From Bacillus wiedmannii (lineage in GTDB: Bacteria; Bacillota; Bacilli; Bacillales; Bacillaceae_G), in assembly GCF_001583695.1 (NCBI RefSeq), contig NZ_LOBC01000061.1, positions 1-64,000 on the forward strand: a DNA stretch of 64,000 bases, in the 5' to 3' direction. The notes beneath the pieces were generated by a model. It was not told the DNA's origin and made no database searches. It saw only the letters and a list, made by a program, of their open reading frames with translations. The position numbers and the translations under genes are program-made. This document shows, piece by piece, positions 42,200 through 51,927 of this stretch; within the stretch, counting starts at the first letter, position 1; every line of letters starts with the position of its first letter.

Positions 42200-44581
42200 T
42201 TGAAAAAGAAATTAAAACCATTAGCGGTATTAACAACAGCAGCAGTACTAAGTGGTACGTTTGCTTTTGGAGGTCATGCAGCGTATGCTGAGACACCAAC
42301 ATCATCTCTACCAATAGATGAGCACTTAATACCAGAGGAACGTTTGGCAGAAGCGCTGAAACAACGGGGAGTAATTGATCAATCTGCATCACAAGCCGAG
42401 ACATCAAAGGCTGTCGAAAAATATGTTGAGAAAAAGAAAGGGGAAAACCCTGGAAAAGAAATCTTGACAGGAGATAACCTTACGCAAGAAGCTACAGATT
42501 TTATGAAAAAAGTAAAAGATGCAAAAATGAAGGAGAATGAACAGGCGCAGCAACCAGAAGTAGGACCAGTTGCTGGACAAGATGCAGTATTGAATTCTAG
42601 AAAATTAAATGGAAAAGTACCTACTACACCAGCGAAGCAAGCTGAGTACAATGGAGCTGTTCGAAAAGATAAAGTGCTTGTTTTACTCGTAGAATTTAGC
42701 GATTTTAAGCATAATAATATTGATCAAGAACCGGGTTATATGTATTCTAAGGACTTTAATCGTGAACATTATCAAAAAATGTTATTTGGTGATGAGCCAT
42801 TTACGTTATTTGATGGATCGAAGATTAATACATTTAAACAATATTATGAAGAACAATCTGGCGGAAGCTACACAGTTGATGGAACTGTAACAGAATGGCT
42901 TACTGTTCCAGGAAAAGCGTCAGATTATGGTGCGGATGCGGGTACTGGTCATGATAACAAGGGGCCTTTAGGACCAAAAGATTTTGTGAAAGAAGCATTA
43001 AAAGCAGCGGTAGCAAAAGGCATTAATTTAGCTGATTATGATCAATTTGATCAATACGATCAAGATGGTGATGGAAATAAAAACGAGCCAGATGGAATTA
43101 TTGATCATTTAATGGTTGTACATGCGGGCGTAGGTCAAGAAGCTGGCGGCGGTAAATTGAAAGATGATGCGATTTGGTCTCATCGTTCAAAACTAGGCTC
43201 AAAGCCATATGCAATTGATGGTACAAAATCTTCAGTTTCAAATTGGGGCGGAAAGATGGCTGCATATGATTATACAATTGAGCCTGAAGACGGAGCAGTT
43301 GGTGTGTTTGCACATGAGTACGGTCATGATTTAGGCTTACCAGATGAATATGATACAAAGTATTCAGGGCAAGGTGAACCTGTTGAATCATGGTCCCTTA
43401 TGAGCGGCGGTAGCTGGGCTGGAAAAATTGCGGGAACAGAGCCAACAAGTTTCTCGCCACAAAATAAAGAGTTTTTCCAAAAGAATATGAAGGGTAACTG
43501 GGCGAATATCGTTGAGGTAGATTATGATAAACTGCGCACAGGAATCGGTACTGCAACATTTTTAGATCAAAGTGTTACAAAATCAAAACGACCAGGAATC
43601 GTTCGTGTTAACTTGCCAGACAAAGATATAAAAAATATCGAATCAGCATTTGGTAAGAAGTTTTATTACAGCACAAAAGGAAATGACATTCATACAACAC
43701 TTGAGACACCAGTATTTGACTTAACGACTGCAACGGATGCTAAGTTTGATTATAAGGCATTTTATGAATTGGAAGCGAAGTATGATTTCCTTGACGTAAA
43801 TGCGATTGCAGAAGATGGAACGAAGACACGTATTGATAGAATGGGCGAAAAAGATGTAAAAGGCGGCGTAGATACAACAGATGGTAAGTGGGTTGATAAA
43901 TCATACGATTTAAGCCAATTTAAAGGAAAGAAAGTAAAACTGCAATTTGAGTATGTAACAGATATTGCAGTAGCTTATAAAGGATTTGCGTTAGACAATG
44001 CAGCATTAACTGTAGATGGAAAAGTTGTTTTCTCTGATGATGCAGAAGGACAGCCAGCAATGACGCTAAAAGGATTTACTGTGTCTAACGGATTTGAACA
44101 GAAAAAACATAACTACTATATCGAGTGGCGAAATTACGCTGGGTCTGACACGGCGCTACAACATGCACGTGGTCCAGTATTTAATACAGGAATGATTGTA
44201 TGGTATGCGGATCAAAGCTTTACAGATAACTGGGTAGGCGTTCATCCAGGCGAAGGATTCCTTGGGGTAGTAGATTCTCATCCAGAGGCAATCGTAGGAA
44301 CATTAAATGGACAACCAACTGTGAAGAGCAGTACGCGTTATCAAATTGCCGATGCGGCATTCTCATTTGATCAAACGCCAGCATGGAAAGTAAATTCGCC
44401 AACCCGCGGTATCTTTGATTATAAAGGATTGCCAGGCGTTGCGAAATTTGATGATTCTAAGCAGTACATCAACAGTGTTATTCCAGATGCCGGACGTAAG
44501 TTGCCGAAACTTGGATTGAAGTTTGAAGTAGTAGGTCAAGCTGAAGACAAGTCTGCAGGTGCAGTTTGGATCCATCGCTAA
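42200..44581 (+). CDS. inhA: Immune inhibitor A family secreted metalloprotease (peptidase M6)
   Basis: 793 residues from a TTG start with GGGGAGG upstream. Signal peptide about 1-30 ([15 protein letters not shown]). A propeptide with [19 protein letters not shown] is followed by the M6 catalytic domain: zinc ligands H372 and H376 in [16 protein letters not shown], with E373 as base. The Asp-rich [13 protein letters not shown] near residues 290-302 is a calcium-binding loop. The C-terminal half has the [17 protein letters not shown] beta domain and the [14 protein letters not shown] end of InhA proteins. Secreted; InhA proteins of this group cleave host antimicrobial and matrix proteins and modulate other secreted proteins. 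Which InhA paralogue this is cannot be settled here. Confidence 0.95.
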   Translation: MKKKLKPLAVLTTAAVLSGTFAFGGHAAYAETPTSSLPIDEHLIPEERLAEALKQRGVIDQSASQAETSKAVEKYVEKKKGENPGKEILTGDNLTQEATDFMKKVKDAKMKENEQAQQPEVGPVAGQDAVLNSRKLNGKVPTTPAKQAEYNGAVRKDKVLVLLVEFSDFKHNNIDQEPGYMYSKDFNREHYQKMLFGDEPFTLFDGSKINTFKQYYEEQSGGSYTVDGTVTEWLTVPGKASDYGADAGTGHDNKGPLGPKDFVKEALKAAVAKGINLADYDQFDQYDQDGDGNKNEPDGIIDHLMVVHAGVGQEAGGGKLKDDAIWSHRSKLGSKPYAIDGTKSSVSNWGGKMAAYDYTIEPEDGAVGVFAHEYGHDLGLPDEYDTKYSGQGEPVESWSLMSGGSWAGKIAGTEPTSFSPQNKEFFQKNMKGNWANIVEVDYDKLRTGIGTATFLDQSVTKSKRPGIVRVNLPDKDIKNIESAFGKKFYYSTKGNDIHTTLETPVFDLTTATDAKFDYKAFYELEAKYDFLDVNAIAEDGTKTRIDRMGEKDVKGGVDTTDGKWVDKSYDLSQFKGKKVKLQFEYVTDIAVAYKGFALDNAALTVDGKVVFSDDAEGQPAMTLKGFTVSNGFEQKKHNYYIEWRNYAGSDTALQHARGPVFNTGMIVWYADQSFTDNWVGVHPGEGFLGVVDSHPEAIVGTLNGQPTVKSSTRYQIADAAFSFDQTPAWKVNSPTRGIFDYKGLPGVAKFDDSKQYINSVIPDAGRKLPKLGLKFEVVGQAEDKSAGAVWIHR

Positions 44582-44589
44582 AATAAAAT

Positions 44590-44641
44590 GAAAAGGAGCT
44601 GCCATAAGTCGGTGAAACCTGACTTATGGCAGCTCTTTTCT
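44590..44641 (+). terminator. Strong intrinsic terminator after inhA
   Basis: GAAAAGGAGCTGCCATAAGTC (44590-44610, given as stem limits) pairs with its complement at 44621-44640, about 20 base pairs with a short loop. Confidence 0.85.
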
Positions 44642-44956
44642 TCTTGTGAGAAAAAACTGTTACATAAATACAAATCGAAAAAAATTACCATTTTAAAAAA
44701 TGAAAAGATGTGCAGAAGTGAAAAAGTCCTCTGCTTTTATATATATTTATTGGAAAAAATAGATGTTTCTTTTATAATTGAAATGCTCCATCAGTCCGAT
44801 TATATAAGGTTTTTTGACCGTAAGTAATTTGTAAGTAATGAGTAAGAAAAAAGAGATTTTTATATTATATAATATTTATTACAGCTACTTTTAACACCTG
44901 ATACTAATAGTATGTTATAATGTGAATTAGCAACATAAAGGAAAGGAATTAGACCA
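44642..44956 (+). promoter_or_regulatory. Desaturase upstream region with FapR-like operator
   Basis: TTAACACCTGATACTAA (44891-44907) matches the FapR operator consensus TTAGTACCTRRTACTAA at 15 of 17 positions. A -10 TATAAT follows at 44916-44921, so a bound repressor would block the promoter. FapR represses lipid synthesis genes and is released by malonyl-CoA. The rest of the 315 bases holds only a weak GCAGA/TCTGC hairpin and no gene. Confidence 0.5.
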
Positions 44957-45988
44957 ATGACATTAGAAAATACTAAAAATTTAAAAAAACAAGTTGCTCC
45001 GTATGAAAAATCAACGATTAAAAAAAGTGTGTGGCAACTTATTAACACAATTGTGCCGTTCATTATTTTATGGTACCTTGCTTATAAAAGTTTGTCCGTT
45101 TCTTATTGGTTATCGTTAGTTCCATCTCTGTTAGCCGCTGGTTTTATGACACGGATTTTCATTATTTTTCATGATTGTACCCATTATTCATTCTTTAAAA
45201 GTCGACCTGCAAATAGAATCGTAGGGACATGTATGGGTGTGTTAACTTTATTCCCGTTTGATCAATGGGGACATGAGCATTCTATTCATCACGCTACAAG
45301 TGGTAATTTGGATAAGAGAGGTACAGGAGATATTTGGACGCTTACAGTGGATGAATATGTAGCTGCTCCATTTAGACTGCGTTTAGCATATCGCTTATAT
45401 CGCAATCCATTCGTTATGTTTGGATTAGGTCCGATTTATGTTTTCTTACTTAAAAATAGATTTAACCGAAAAGGTGCTAGACAGAAAGAACGTATGAATA
45501 CGTATTTGACGAATATTATAATCGTTGCTTTAATAGCTATACTTTGCTGGGCAATTGGGTGGCAATCGTTTCTGTTAGTGCATGGCACTATATTCTTAAT
45601 AGCAGGTTCAGTAGGAATTTGGCTGTTTTACGTACAGCACACATTCGAAGATTCTTATTTTGAAGAGGATAAAGATTGGGAATATGTGAAAGCGGCAGTG
45701 GAAGGAAGTTCATTTTATAAACTTCCAAAAATCTTGCAATTTCTAACTGGTAATATTGGATTCCATCATGTTCACCATTTAAGTCCAAGAGTACCTAACT
45801 ATAAACTAGAAGAGGCACACAATAATACGCTTCCGTTAAAAAATGTACCAACGATTACACTTGCTACAAGCTTACGATCACTCCGTTTTCGTCTTTGGGA
45901 TGAGAAAAGTAACAATTTTGTTACCTTTAAAGAATTCAAAAAAATAATTAAAAACAATGTCTCTGTTCGAGTGAAATCTGAACTATAA
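44957..45988 (+). CDS. Membrane acyl-lipid fatty acid desaturase
   Basis: 343 residues. Three histidine boxes of the di-iron desaturases: H72-D-C-T-H76, H106-E-H-S-I-H-H112 and H270-H-V-H-H274. Four to six membrane segments lie between them. It introduces double bonds into membrane lipid acyl chains; related B. cereus enzymes work at delta-5 or delta-10, and the position here is not determined. AAAGGAAAGG ribosome binding site; monocistronic with a terminator. A FapR-like operator upstream suggests control with fatty acid synthesis. Confidence 0.9.
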   Translation: MTLENTKNLKKQVAPYEKSTIKKSVWQLINTIVPFIILWYLAYKSLSVSYWLSLVPSLLAAGFMTRIFIIFHDCTHYSFFKSRPANRIVGTCMGVLTLFPFDQWGHEHSIHHATSGNLDKRGTGDIWTLTVDEYVAAPFRLRLAYRLYRNPFVMFGLGPIYVFLLKNRFNRKGARQKERMNTYLTNIIIVALIAILCWAIGWQSFLLVHGTIFLIAGSVGIWLFYVQHTFEDSYFEEDKDWEYVKAAVEGSSFYKLPKILQFLTGNIGFHHVHHLSPRVPNYKLEEAHNNTLPLKNVPTITLATSLRSLRFRLWDEKSNNFVTFKEFKKIIKNNVSVRVKSEL

Positions 45989-46001
45989 TTTCATCGTATA
46001 T

Positions 46002-46043
46002 AAAAAACTCTCCTTAATCATTTTCGATTTAAGGGGAGTTTTT
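46002..46043 (+). terminator. Intrinsic terminator after the desaturase gene
   Basis: AAAACTCTCCTTAATC pairs with GATTTAAGGGGAGTTTT, followed by Ts. Bases 46044-46272 hold another dyad (46137-46171) without a T-run. Confidence 0.75.
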
Positions 46044-46272
46044 GTTTAATTATTATATGACCGATATTGAGGAGGGGGGGAATGCTTATGTGTAGGTATA
46101 AATATAAAGAGACAGTAATTATGTTATGTAAACAAAATCCTTCATTATAATTTTTTATTATAGTGAAGGATATAGTACATATATAATGGAAAGCAGAAGG
46201 TGGATGATAGTAATTATAAGAACACATACAACGTAATAAAATAATTCTTTCAAAAGGAAGGGGACATGAAAG

Positions 46273-46728
46273 ATGTTGAAATTACAAGGGAAATACAATG
46301 AAGCAAAAGTATTTACGAATAACATTGATGAGACTGCAACTGGGCAGATTATTGATCTTTGTAACCAAGAATTCGTAAAGGATAGTCAAATTCGTATTAT
46401 GCCAGATACACATGCAGGAGCAGGTTGCACGATTGGGACAACGATGACAATACAAGATAAAATATTTGGTAAAGGTAATCCAGACTGGAACTTTTCTGGT
46501 CCGCACGGGGCAGGACGTATCATGAGTCGTAAGAAGGCTAAAGAATTATTGAGTCTAGAGGACTTCCAAAATACGATGAAAGAGGTTTGGACTACATCGG
46601 TAGTAGAGAGCACAATTGATGAGGCACCAATGGTATACAAGCCAATGGATGAAATTATAACAAATACAAAAGAAACGATAGATATAAAGCACAATATTAA
46701 GCCATTATATAATTTTAAAGCGAATTAG
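46273..46728 (+). pseudogene. Internally deleted RtcB-family RNA ligase gene
   Basis: 151 residues, against about 400 for intact RtcB. Residues 1-64 match the RtcB N-terminus (MPDTHAGAGCTIGTTMTI); then residues from 65 onward (GKGNPDWNFSGPHGAGRIMSRKKAKELL) match the C-terminus. The join is in frame. The HGAGR His that accepts GMP is kept, but the GVDIGCG segment with the metal-binding Cys and the central metal-binding His residues are gone, so ligase activity is not possible. AAGGAAGGGG lies before the ATG, so the short product may still be translated. Missing length is inferred from the family. Confidence 0.8.
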
Positions 46729-46826
46729 AAGGGATAAATAAGCAGCCAGAAAAAACTATTTTTCGTATTTTTTGTTTGGAAACAATCTAATCAAGGGAAG
46801 TAGTTTCATTTTATTGCGATGGGATA

Positions 46827-46868
46827 GAAAAAGTCGATTTCCTGTGGAGTTAAGAAATCGACTTTTTT
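46827..46868 (+). terminator. Intrinsic terminator after the RtcB remnant
   Basis: GAAAAAGTCGATTTC (46827-46841) pairs with GAAATCGACTTTTTT (46854-46868). It could also serve the convergent VOC gene. Confidence 0.75.
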
Positions 46869-46924
46869 ATTTATTTTGTTGGATGAAAGCAACCGTTAGC
46901 TTAATAGCAACGGATTATAACCGT

Positions 46925-47272
46925 CTATTTCTCCCAAAGCTCAATTAGACGACCTTCAGGATCTTTAATCCAAATAAACTTTCCGAACTCACTAATTTCT
47001 TCTTTCTTTTCAAGAGGTACACCAATATGTTCAAGATGCTGAATAGTCTCATTTAAATTATGTACTTCAAAATTTAACATCACTTGCTGTTCTATTGGAA
47101 AATAATTATCATTTTCGGTAAAGAAAGAAAAAATAGTCTCATTTCCTAATTGGGGTTTAATCACAGTCCCATTCCAATCTTCGATTTCAATTTTCAACAC
47201 TTCACTGTACCATTTTTTTATAACATCAAGATTGTTAGTTCTCCAAAATATTCCCCCGAACCCTTTTATCAT
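46925..47272 (-). CDS. VOC superfamily protein (glyoxalase-like)
   Basis: 115 residues behind AGGAGT. GGIFWRTNNLDVIKKWYSEVLKIE at the start, LNFEVHNLNETIQHLEHIGVP in the middle and FIWIKDPEGRLIELWE at the end, with the terminal Glu that normally binds metal. Close to dioxygenase/glyoxalase-like proteins of unknown substrate. Single gene. Confidence 0.75.
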   Translation of the reverse strand: MIKGFGGIFWRTNNLDVIKKWYSEVLKIEIEDWNGTVIKPQLGNETIFSFFTENDNYFPIEQQVMLNFEVHNLNETIQHLEHIGVPLEKKEEISEFGKFIWIKDPEGRLIELWEK

Positions 47273-47366
47273 TGTAGATAACTCCTGTCTTTTTTTAAAT
47301 TTTTAAGCAATATATATTCAATATATCAAAACAGTAACAGTAAGGAAAATCAATAACGTATTAAAA

Positions 47367-47535
47367 GTGAAAAAATCCAATTACTAGTATTGTAGTATTT
47401 ACCGCATTATGGAAATCGGTATCACTTTTCAAAGAACTTACAACCCAAGTAAAGGTATATAGTAATACTGACTCGTATGAGGTAATGAATGAAAAGGGAA
47501 TAGAACAAATGCCAATGATAAAAGACCGCATATGA
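47367..47535 (+). pseudogene. Possible small gene broken by a frameshift in an A-run
   Basis: GTG at 47367 is followed by six As; removing one A (or adding two) opens a frame of about 55 residues ending EVMNEKGIEQMPMIKDRI, with a hydrophobic N-terminal segment (ITSIVVFTALW). No good ribosome binding site. The product is unrecognised. Low confidence. Confidence 0.25.
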
Positions 47536-47560
47536 AATGAAAGCCATGTGCGGTCTTTTA
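47518..47560. terminator. Terminator hairpin at the end of the amino acid permease gene
   Basis: AAAAGACCGCATATG pairs with CATGTGCGGTCTTTT, giving T-runs on both strands. It terminates the minus-strand permease gene that ends at 47576. Confidence 0.75.
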
Positions 47561-47575
47561 TATATAAGTATAGTA

Positions 47576-49000
47576 TTACATAGTCTCGCTAATTTCACTT
47601 TCACTATGAGTGTTAGTAGAAATTCTTTTCTTAACTTTAAAGTGATAGTAAGTATAACAAAAAATGATAAACGGTACAGTGCAATAGATTCCAAGTCGTT
47701 GTTCTGGGATAAAAATAAGACTGATTAATATAATGCCATACAATCCAAAACCAAGAATTGGTACAAGTGGATAAAGTGGAGTTTTAAATTTTAAGTCTTC
47801 TAATTTTCCACCTTCTGCTAAATAATGTTTACGGAAAAAGAATTGAGAGACACAAATTGACATCCAAACAATGATTGTAATAACGCCAGAAATGGAAATT
47901 AACCATAAGTAAACTGTTTCAGCAGCTACGACGCTTGTTAACAGAGAAAAAGCAGAAATAGAAATTGTCAAAATTAAAGCGTTTAAAGGTATTCCTCGTG
48001 AAGATAATTTTTTTAAAAAAGCCGGAGCCATTTCATTTTTTGATAATGACCAAAGCATGCGAGTTGCAGCGTACAGTCCAGAGTTTGCGACAGAAAGAAC
48101 AGCAGTAAGAATAACAAAATTCATAATATCAGCTGCATATGGAATACCAATATTATCAAATACAGCAACGAATGGGCTCTTTGTTAATCCTGCTTCTTTC
48201 CAAGGAATTAAAGCAACAAGAACAAAGATTGCTAAGACGAAGAAAAACATCGTGCGCCATATAATATTTCTAATAGAACGAGGTAAAGTTTTTGCTGGAT
48301 CTTCACTTTCACCTGCTGCGATTCCGACAAGTTCTGTACCTTGGAAGGAATAATTGACTGTAACCATTGTTAATAGAATAGCTGCAAGTCCATTTGGGAA
48401 TAAACCGCCATGATTTACGAAATTTGATAATAACGGGGCTGGTTCGTCGCCTTTTAAGTCAATAAAACCGAACATAGCGGCACCGCCAAGGATAATAAAA
48501 GCTATAATGGCAGATACTTTTATACTTGAAAACCAAAATTCTGTTTCTGCATAACTACGAGCAGATAATGCGTTAATCGTGAAGATTGTAACGCCAAATA
48601 TTAAACACCAAACCCAAACAGGAATATCAGGAAACCAGCGCTGCATTGTAATGCCGGCAGTTGTAAATTCAAGGCCGGTTGTATTCGCCCAGCTTAACCA
48701 ATACAACCATCCGATTGTAAAGCCAGTTGCAGGATTGATGAACTTAGTTGCATATTCCTGAAAAGAACCTGAAACAGGCATGGCTACAGCAAGTTCACCA
48801 AGACAAAGCATAACGAAATACATTAATAATCCACCGGCCATAAAGGCAAGTACGGATCCACCGGGTCCAGCTTGACTTATAATAAAACCAGATCCGTTAA
48901 ATAACCCCGTTCCAATCACACCACCGAGTGCAATCATGAATAAGTGTCTACTTTTCATCGTACGTTTTAATTCATTGTTTGTATTACTTACTTGCGTCAT
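47576..49000 (-). CDS. Amino acid permease (APC superfamily, AAT family)
   Basis: 474 residues from the ATG at 49000, with GTGAGG six bases upstream. Twelve membrane segments. The N-terminal RHLFMIALGGVIGTGLFNGSGFIISQAGPGGS is the APC consensus; CLGELAVAMPVSGSFQEYATKFINPATGF follows. It imports one or more amino acids with protons. Divergent from an IclR regulator and a RocB-like peptidase, suggesting a role in amino acid catabolism. Confidence 0.85.
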   Translation of the reverse strand: MTQVSNTNNELKRTMKSRHLFMIALGGVIGTGLFNGSGFIISQAGPGGSVLAFMAGGLLMYFVMLCLGELAVAMPVSGSFQEYATKFINPATGFTIGWLYWLSWANTTGLEFTTAGITMQRWFPDIPVWVWCLIFGVTIFTINALSARSYAETEFWFSSIKVSAIIAFIILGGAAMFGFIDLKGDEPAPLLSNFVNHGGLFPNGLAAILLTMVTVNYSFQGTELVGIAAGESEDPAKTLPRSIRNIIWRTMFFFVLAIFVLVALIPWKEAGLTKSPFVAVFDNIGIPYAADIMNFVILTAVLSVANSGLYAATRMLWSLSKNEMAPAFLKKLSSRGIPLNALILTISISAFSLLTSVVAAETVYLWLISISGVITIIVWMSICVSQFFFRKHYLAEGGKLEDLKFKTPLYPLVPILGFGLYGIILISLIFIPEQRLGIYCTVPFIIFCYTYYHFKVKKRISTNTHSESEISETM

Positions 49001-49045
49001 TGTTTTCCTCACTTTCATAGTTGATAGAATGAAGTTTGATGTTTT

Positions 49046-49070
49046 TCCGTATTGTGGAATGTATTCCGTG
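49046..49070. promoter_or_regulatory. Palindromic operator-like repeats between the permease and IclR genes
   Basis: GGAATGTATTCC (49056-49067) is an inverted repeat. It overlaps TTCCGTATTGTGGAA (49045-49059), a second inverted repeat sharing an arm. It lies 45 bases before the permease start. IclR regulators bind similar palindromes; which regulator uses this one is inference. Confidence 0.45.
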
Positions 49071-49270
49071 ATGTGAAATCTTGTTATAATTTTCAGATAA
49101 TTAAAAAGAAAAGTCAATATTTTTTTGTTCGCGCTTACAAATTCTTATCAGTGGCATATTTTTATTTTTAGAAAATTGAATAAATAGATTGATTTCATTT
49201 TAAATTTTTGTTAAATTGATAGGTAATTGAGCGAACTAGCATATTACAAGTCAAGCTGAGGTGAGTTATT

Positions 49271-50020
49271 ATGGTGCAGTCCATTGATAGAGCGATAAGT
49301 ATTATAAAGTTGTTAAATTCTACTAATGAAAAAGAGTATTGGGCTATTTCTGATATAGCGGACAGAACACATCTCCCAGTTAGTACAGTACATAGATTAC
49401 TTAACTCTTTAATCGAGCATGGGTTAGTTACGCAAATTTCAGAAACGAAACAGTACAAAATTGGGCCAATGTGGATGGAAATAGGATTACGTCAATTGGA
49501 GAAAGTAGACTACAGATCAGTTGCAAGAGAAGTGATGAAGCGGTTAGCCTCTGAAGTGGAAGAAAGTGTTTATTTGAACATTCCAAATGGAACACATTCT
49601 ATTATCATTGAAAGAATGGATAGCCCTTTAAAAATTCGAGTTATTGATAACTTAGGGGAACAAATTCCACTTTCAATTGGTGCCGCAAATAAAACGATGC
49701 TTGCCAATATGAAAACGAATGAAATGGAACATATTGTAGAACATTTACTTTCTTCATTACCAGAACAAAAGCACATTCTTTTAGATCAAATAAAGCAAAT
49801 AAAAACTGAAGGATATGCGGTAAGTTATGGTGAAAAAACAGAAGGGACAGCTTCAGTAGCTGCACCTATTATCGGATTTAATCATAAAGTAGTAGGAGCA
49901 TTAAGTGTTGGGCTAATTAGTCATCGCATAAATGATGATCGACTATCTTTTCTTATTAGTAAGGTAAAACAAGCAGCTCATGAAATATCAATAAAAATCG
50001 GCAGTACATCAGAACTATAA
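49271..50020 (+). CDS. IclR-family transcriptional regulator
   Basis: 249 residues, with GAGGTGAG before the ATG. N-terminal winged HTH: QSIDRAISIIKLLNSTNEKEYWAISDIADRTHLPVSTVHRLLNSL, then the effector domain with IERMDSPLKIRVIDNLGEQIPLSIGAANKTMLA and SYGEKTEGTASVAAPI. The effector is unknown. It precedes a RocB-like peptidase by 75 bases on the same strand and is divergent from an amino acid permease; these are its likely targets. Confidence 0.9.
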   Translation: MVQSIDRAISIIKLLNSTNEKEYWAISDIADRTHLPVSTVHRLLNSLIEHGLVTQISETKQYKIGPMWMEIGLRQLEKVDYRSVAREVMKRLASEVEESVYLNIPNGTHSIIIERMDSPLKIRVIDNLGEQIPLSIGAANKTMLANMKTNEMEHIVEHLLSSLPEQKHILLDQIKQIKTEGYAVSYGEKTEGTASVAAPIIGFNHKVVGALSVGLISHRINDDRLSFLISKVKQAAHEISIKIGSTSEL

Positions 50021-50095
50021 TTTTGATAACTGTCGTCATTTTTTATTCATATAATGGAATTCATTTTCATAATGCGGAAAAATAGGGGGATTTAT

Positions 50096-51736
50096 ATGTC
50101 AAAGTGGCAATCAAAAGAACAATTGATTCAATTATTAAGCAGTCTTGTTGAAATTCCTAGTATTACAGGTACAGAAGCTGAAGTGATATTGCCAGACTTT
50201 GTTGTGGAACAATTATCTGATTTACAGTACTTCAAAGAAAACCCGCATCATTTGCAAAAAAATCCGACGGGGGACGGACGATATTTTGTTACAGCCCTAG
50301 TGAAGAAAAGCGATAGTACAAAAAATACCGTAATTCTAGTTAGTCACTTTGATGTTGTAGATGTGCAAGATTACGGAGTTTGGAAAGAAGATGCATTTAG
50401 TCCTAAAAAGTTAACATCTATGTTTTATTCTCATAAAGATGAATTACCAGACCATGTACGTGAAGATATAGAACATGGAGATTGGCTGTTTGGTAGAGGA
50501 ACAATGGATATGAAATGCGGCCTCACGTTACAAATGGCAATGATTGAGCAAGCTTGTGAAGGAAGATTTGATGGAAATGTTCTTTTATTGGCTGTACCAG
50601 ATGAAGAAGTAAACTCTGTGGGAATGAGAGCTGCTGTTCCAAGACTACTAGAGTTAGCAAGAGAACATAACTTGGATTATAAAACGGTATTAAATTCAGA
50701 GCCTATGTTTTCACGACATCCTGGTGACCAAAATAAGTATATTTACACTGGTTCTATTGGTAAAGTGTTACCTGGATTCCTTTGCTACGGAAAAGAGACA
50801 CATGTAGGTGAGCCATTTGCAGGTTTAAATGGGAGTTATATGGCTGCTTTATTAACGGCTGAATTAGAATTGAATACGGACCTTTGTGATGTTGTAGAAG
50901 GAGAAGCGAGTCCTCCCCCAACTAACTTACTTCAACGTGATTTAAAGGAGGATTATTCTGTACAAATTCCGCATCGTGCAGTCACATTATTCAATTTGTT
51001 TTTACTGGAAAAAACGATGACAGATGTCGTTTCAATGTTACGTCAAAAAGTAACGAAAGTAGCAGAGAAAATAGAAGAATCATACGAGAAGCAAGCATAT
51101 CGTTTTTCTAAATATAATCCGTTTATACCGCCTAATATGAAAGTAAATGTATTAACGTATGAAGAGCTTATCGCTTATGCAATTGAACAACATGGGCAAG
51201 AGAAAATAGATGATATTCAATCTAGTATAATAAAAAATAGAGAAGATAAAGATGATCGTGCGGTAACAATTGATTTAGTAGATAAACTATCTATTTTATG
51301 TAAAGAAAAGGCGCCGATGATTGTACTTTTCTTTGCTCCACCATATTATCCAGCTGTAAGTTCACGCAACAATCCGTTAATTAAAGATGTAGTTGCAGAA
51401 ATGGAAAAGTATGCTCACTACAATCATAACATTACATTTGAAAAACAAAACTATTTTGGGGGAATTTCAGATTTGAGCTATGTGGGCTTACAGAATCCAC
51501 TAGATTCAATGAGTTCACTTGTAGACAATATGCCATTATGGGATAAAGGTTATTCGATTCCACTTCAGGATCTAGAAGAGTTTGACGTTCCGGTATTAAA
51601 TATGGGGCCGGTAGGAAAAGATGCACATCAATGGACAGAACGTTTAGATGTAAATTACGCATTTGAAACGCTATTAGATATGTTACCGAAATGCATTGAA
51701 AAATTATTAGTTTCTAATAAAATTACACAATCATAG
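50096..51736 (+). CDS. RocB-like M20 family peptidase
   Basis: 546 residues from the ATG at 50096, with GGGGGA before it. M20 motifs: VSHFDVVDVQDYG near residues 80-92 (first zinc His and Asp), GRGTMDMKCGLTLQMA near 135-150 (bridging Asp), PDEEVNSVGMRAAVPRL (catalytic Glu). Size and order match B. subtilis RocB, encoded with arginine degradation genes, whose exact substrate is uncertain. Probably involved in amino acid or peptide use. It follows the IclR gene. Confidence 0.85.
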   Translation: MSKWQSKEQLIQLLSSLVEIPSITGTEAEVILPDFVVEQLSDLQYFKENPHHLQKNPTGDGRYFVTALVKKSDSTKNTVILVSHFDVVDVQDYGVWKEDAFSPKKLTSMFYSHKDELPDHVREDIEHGDWLFGRGTMDMKCGLTLQMAMIEQACEGRFDGNVLLLAVPDEEVNSVGMRAAVPRLLELAREHNLDYKTVLNSEPMFSRHPGDQNKYIYTGSIGKVLPGFLCYGKETHVGEPFAGLNGSYMAALLTAELELNTDLCDVVEGEASPPPTNLLQRDLKEDYSVQIPHRAVTLFNLFLLEKTMTDVVSMLRQKVTKVAEKIEESYEKQAYRFSKYNPFIPPNMKVNVLTYEELIAYAIEQHGQEKIDDIQSSIIKNREDKDDRAVTIDLVDKLSILCKEKAPMIVLFFAPPYYPAVSSRNNPLIKDVVAEMEKYAHYNHNITFEKQNYFGGISDLSYVGLQNPLDSMSSLVDNMPLWDKGYSIPLQDLEEFDVPVLNMGPVGKDAHQWTERLDVNYAFETLLDMLPKCIEKLLVSNKITQS

Positions 51737-51810
51737 TAGGGAATAAGGAGGGGATAAAACTAAAATTTCAAAAGAAGATACAAATAAAATTATTGTAGTA
51801 TAATCAAAAG

Positions 51811-51850
51811 AACGGACAAAATCAAGTATCTATGAGTTTGTCCGTTTATC
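51811..51850 (+). terminator. Intrinsic terminator after the RocB-like gene
   Basis: AACGGACAAA (51811-51820) pairs with TTTGTCCGTT (51837-51846) around a 16-base loop. Confidence 0.6.
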
Positions 51851-51927
51851 ATTTAGTGCAAGCGAGAGAGTATGTAATCCACCGTTTTCTAACTAAATTC
51901 AAAGCTAACGTGATCTCTTTTATAGTT

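Larger units (their letters stand above)
47273..47575. other. Short intergenic stretch with a frameshifted small reading frame and a terminator
   Basis: About 300 bases. The only content seen is a possible frameshifted 50-residue gene at 47367-47535 and a hairpin at 47518-47560. Confidence 0.4.

Noticed and set aside
44588-44827. 79-residue reading frame after inhA
   Set aside because: Its start lies inside the inhA terminator stem and the composition is not protein-like.
46137-46171. 15-base-pair hairpin upstream of the RtcB remnant
   Set aside because: The stem is good but no T-run follows and no gene ends here, so it was not called a terminator; it may still be an RNA structure.
51744-51760. 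AAGGAGGGGATAAAA, identical to the ribosome binding region of the ArsR-type gene at 57208
   Set aside because: No start codon or open frame follows; treated as coincidence or a tiny relic.
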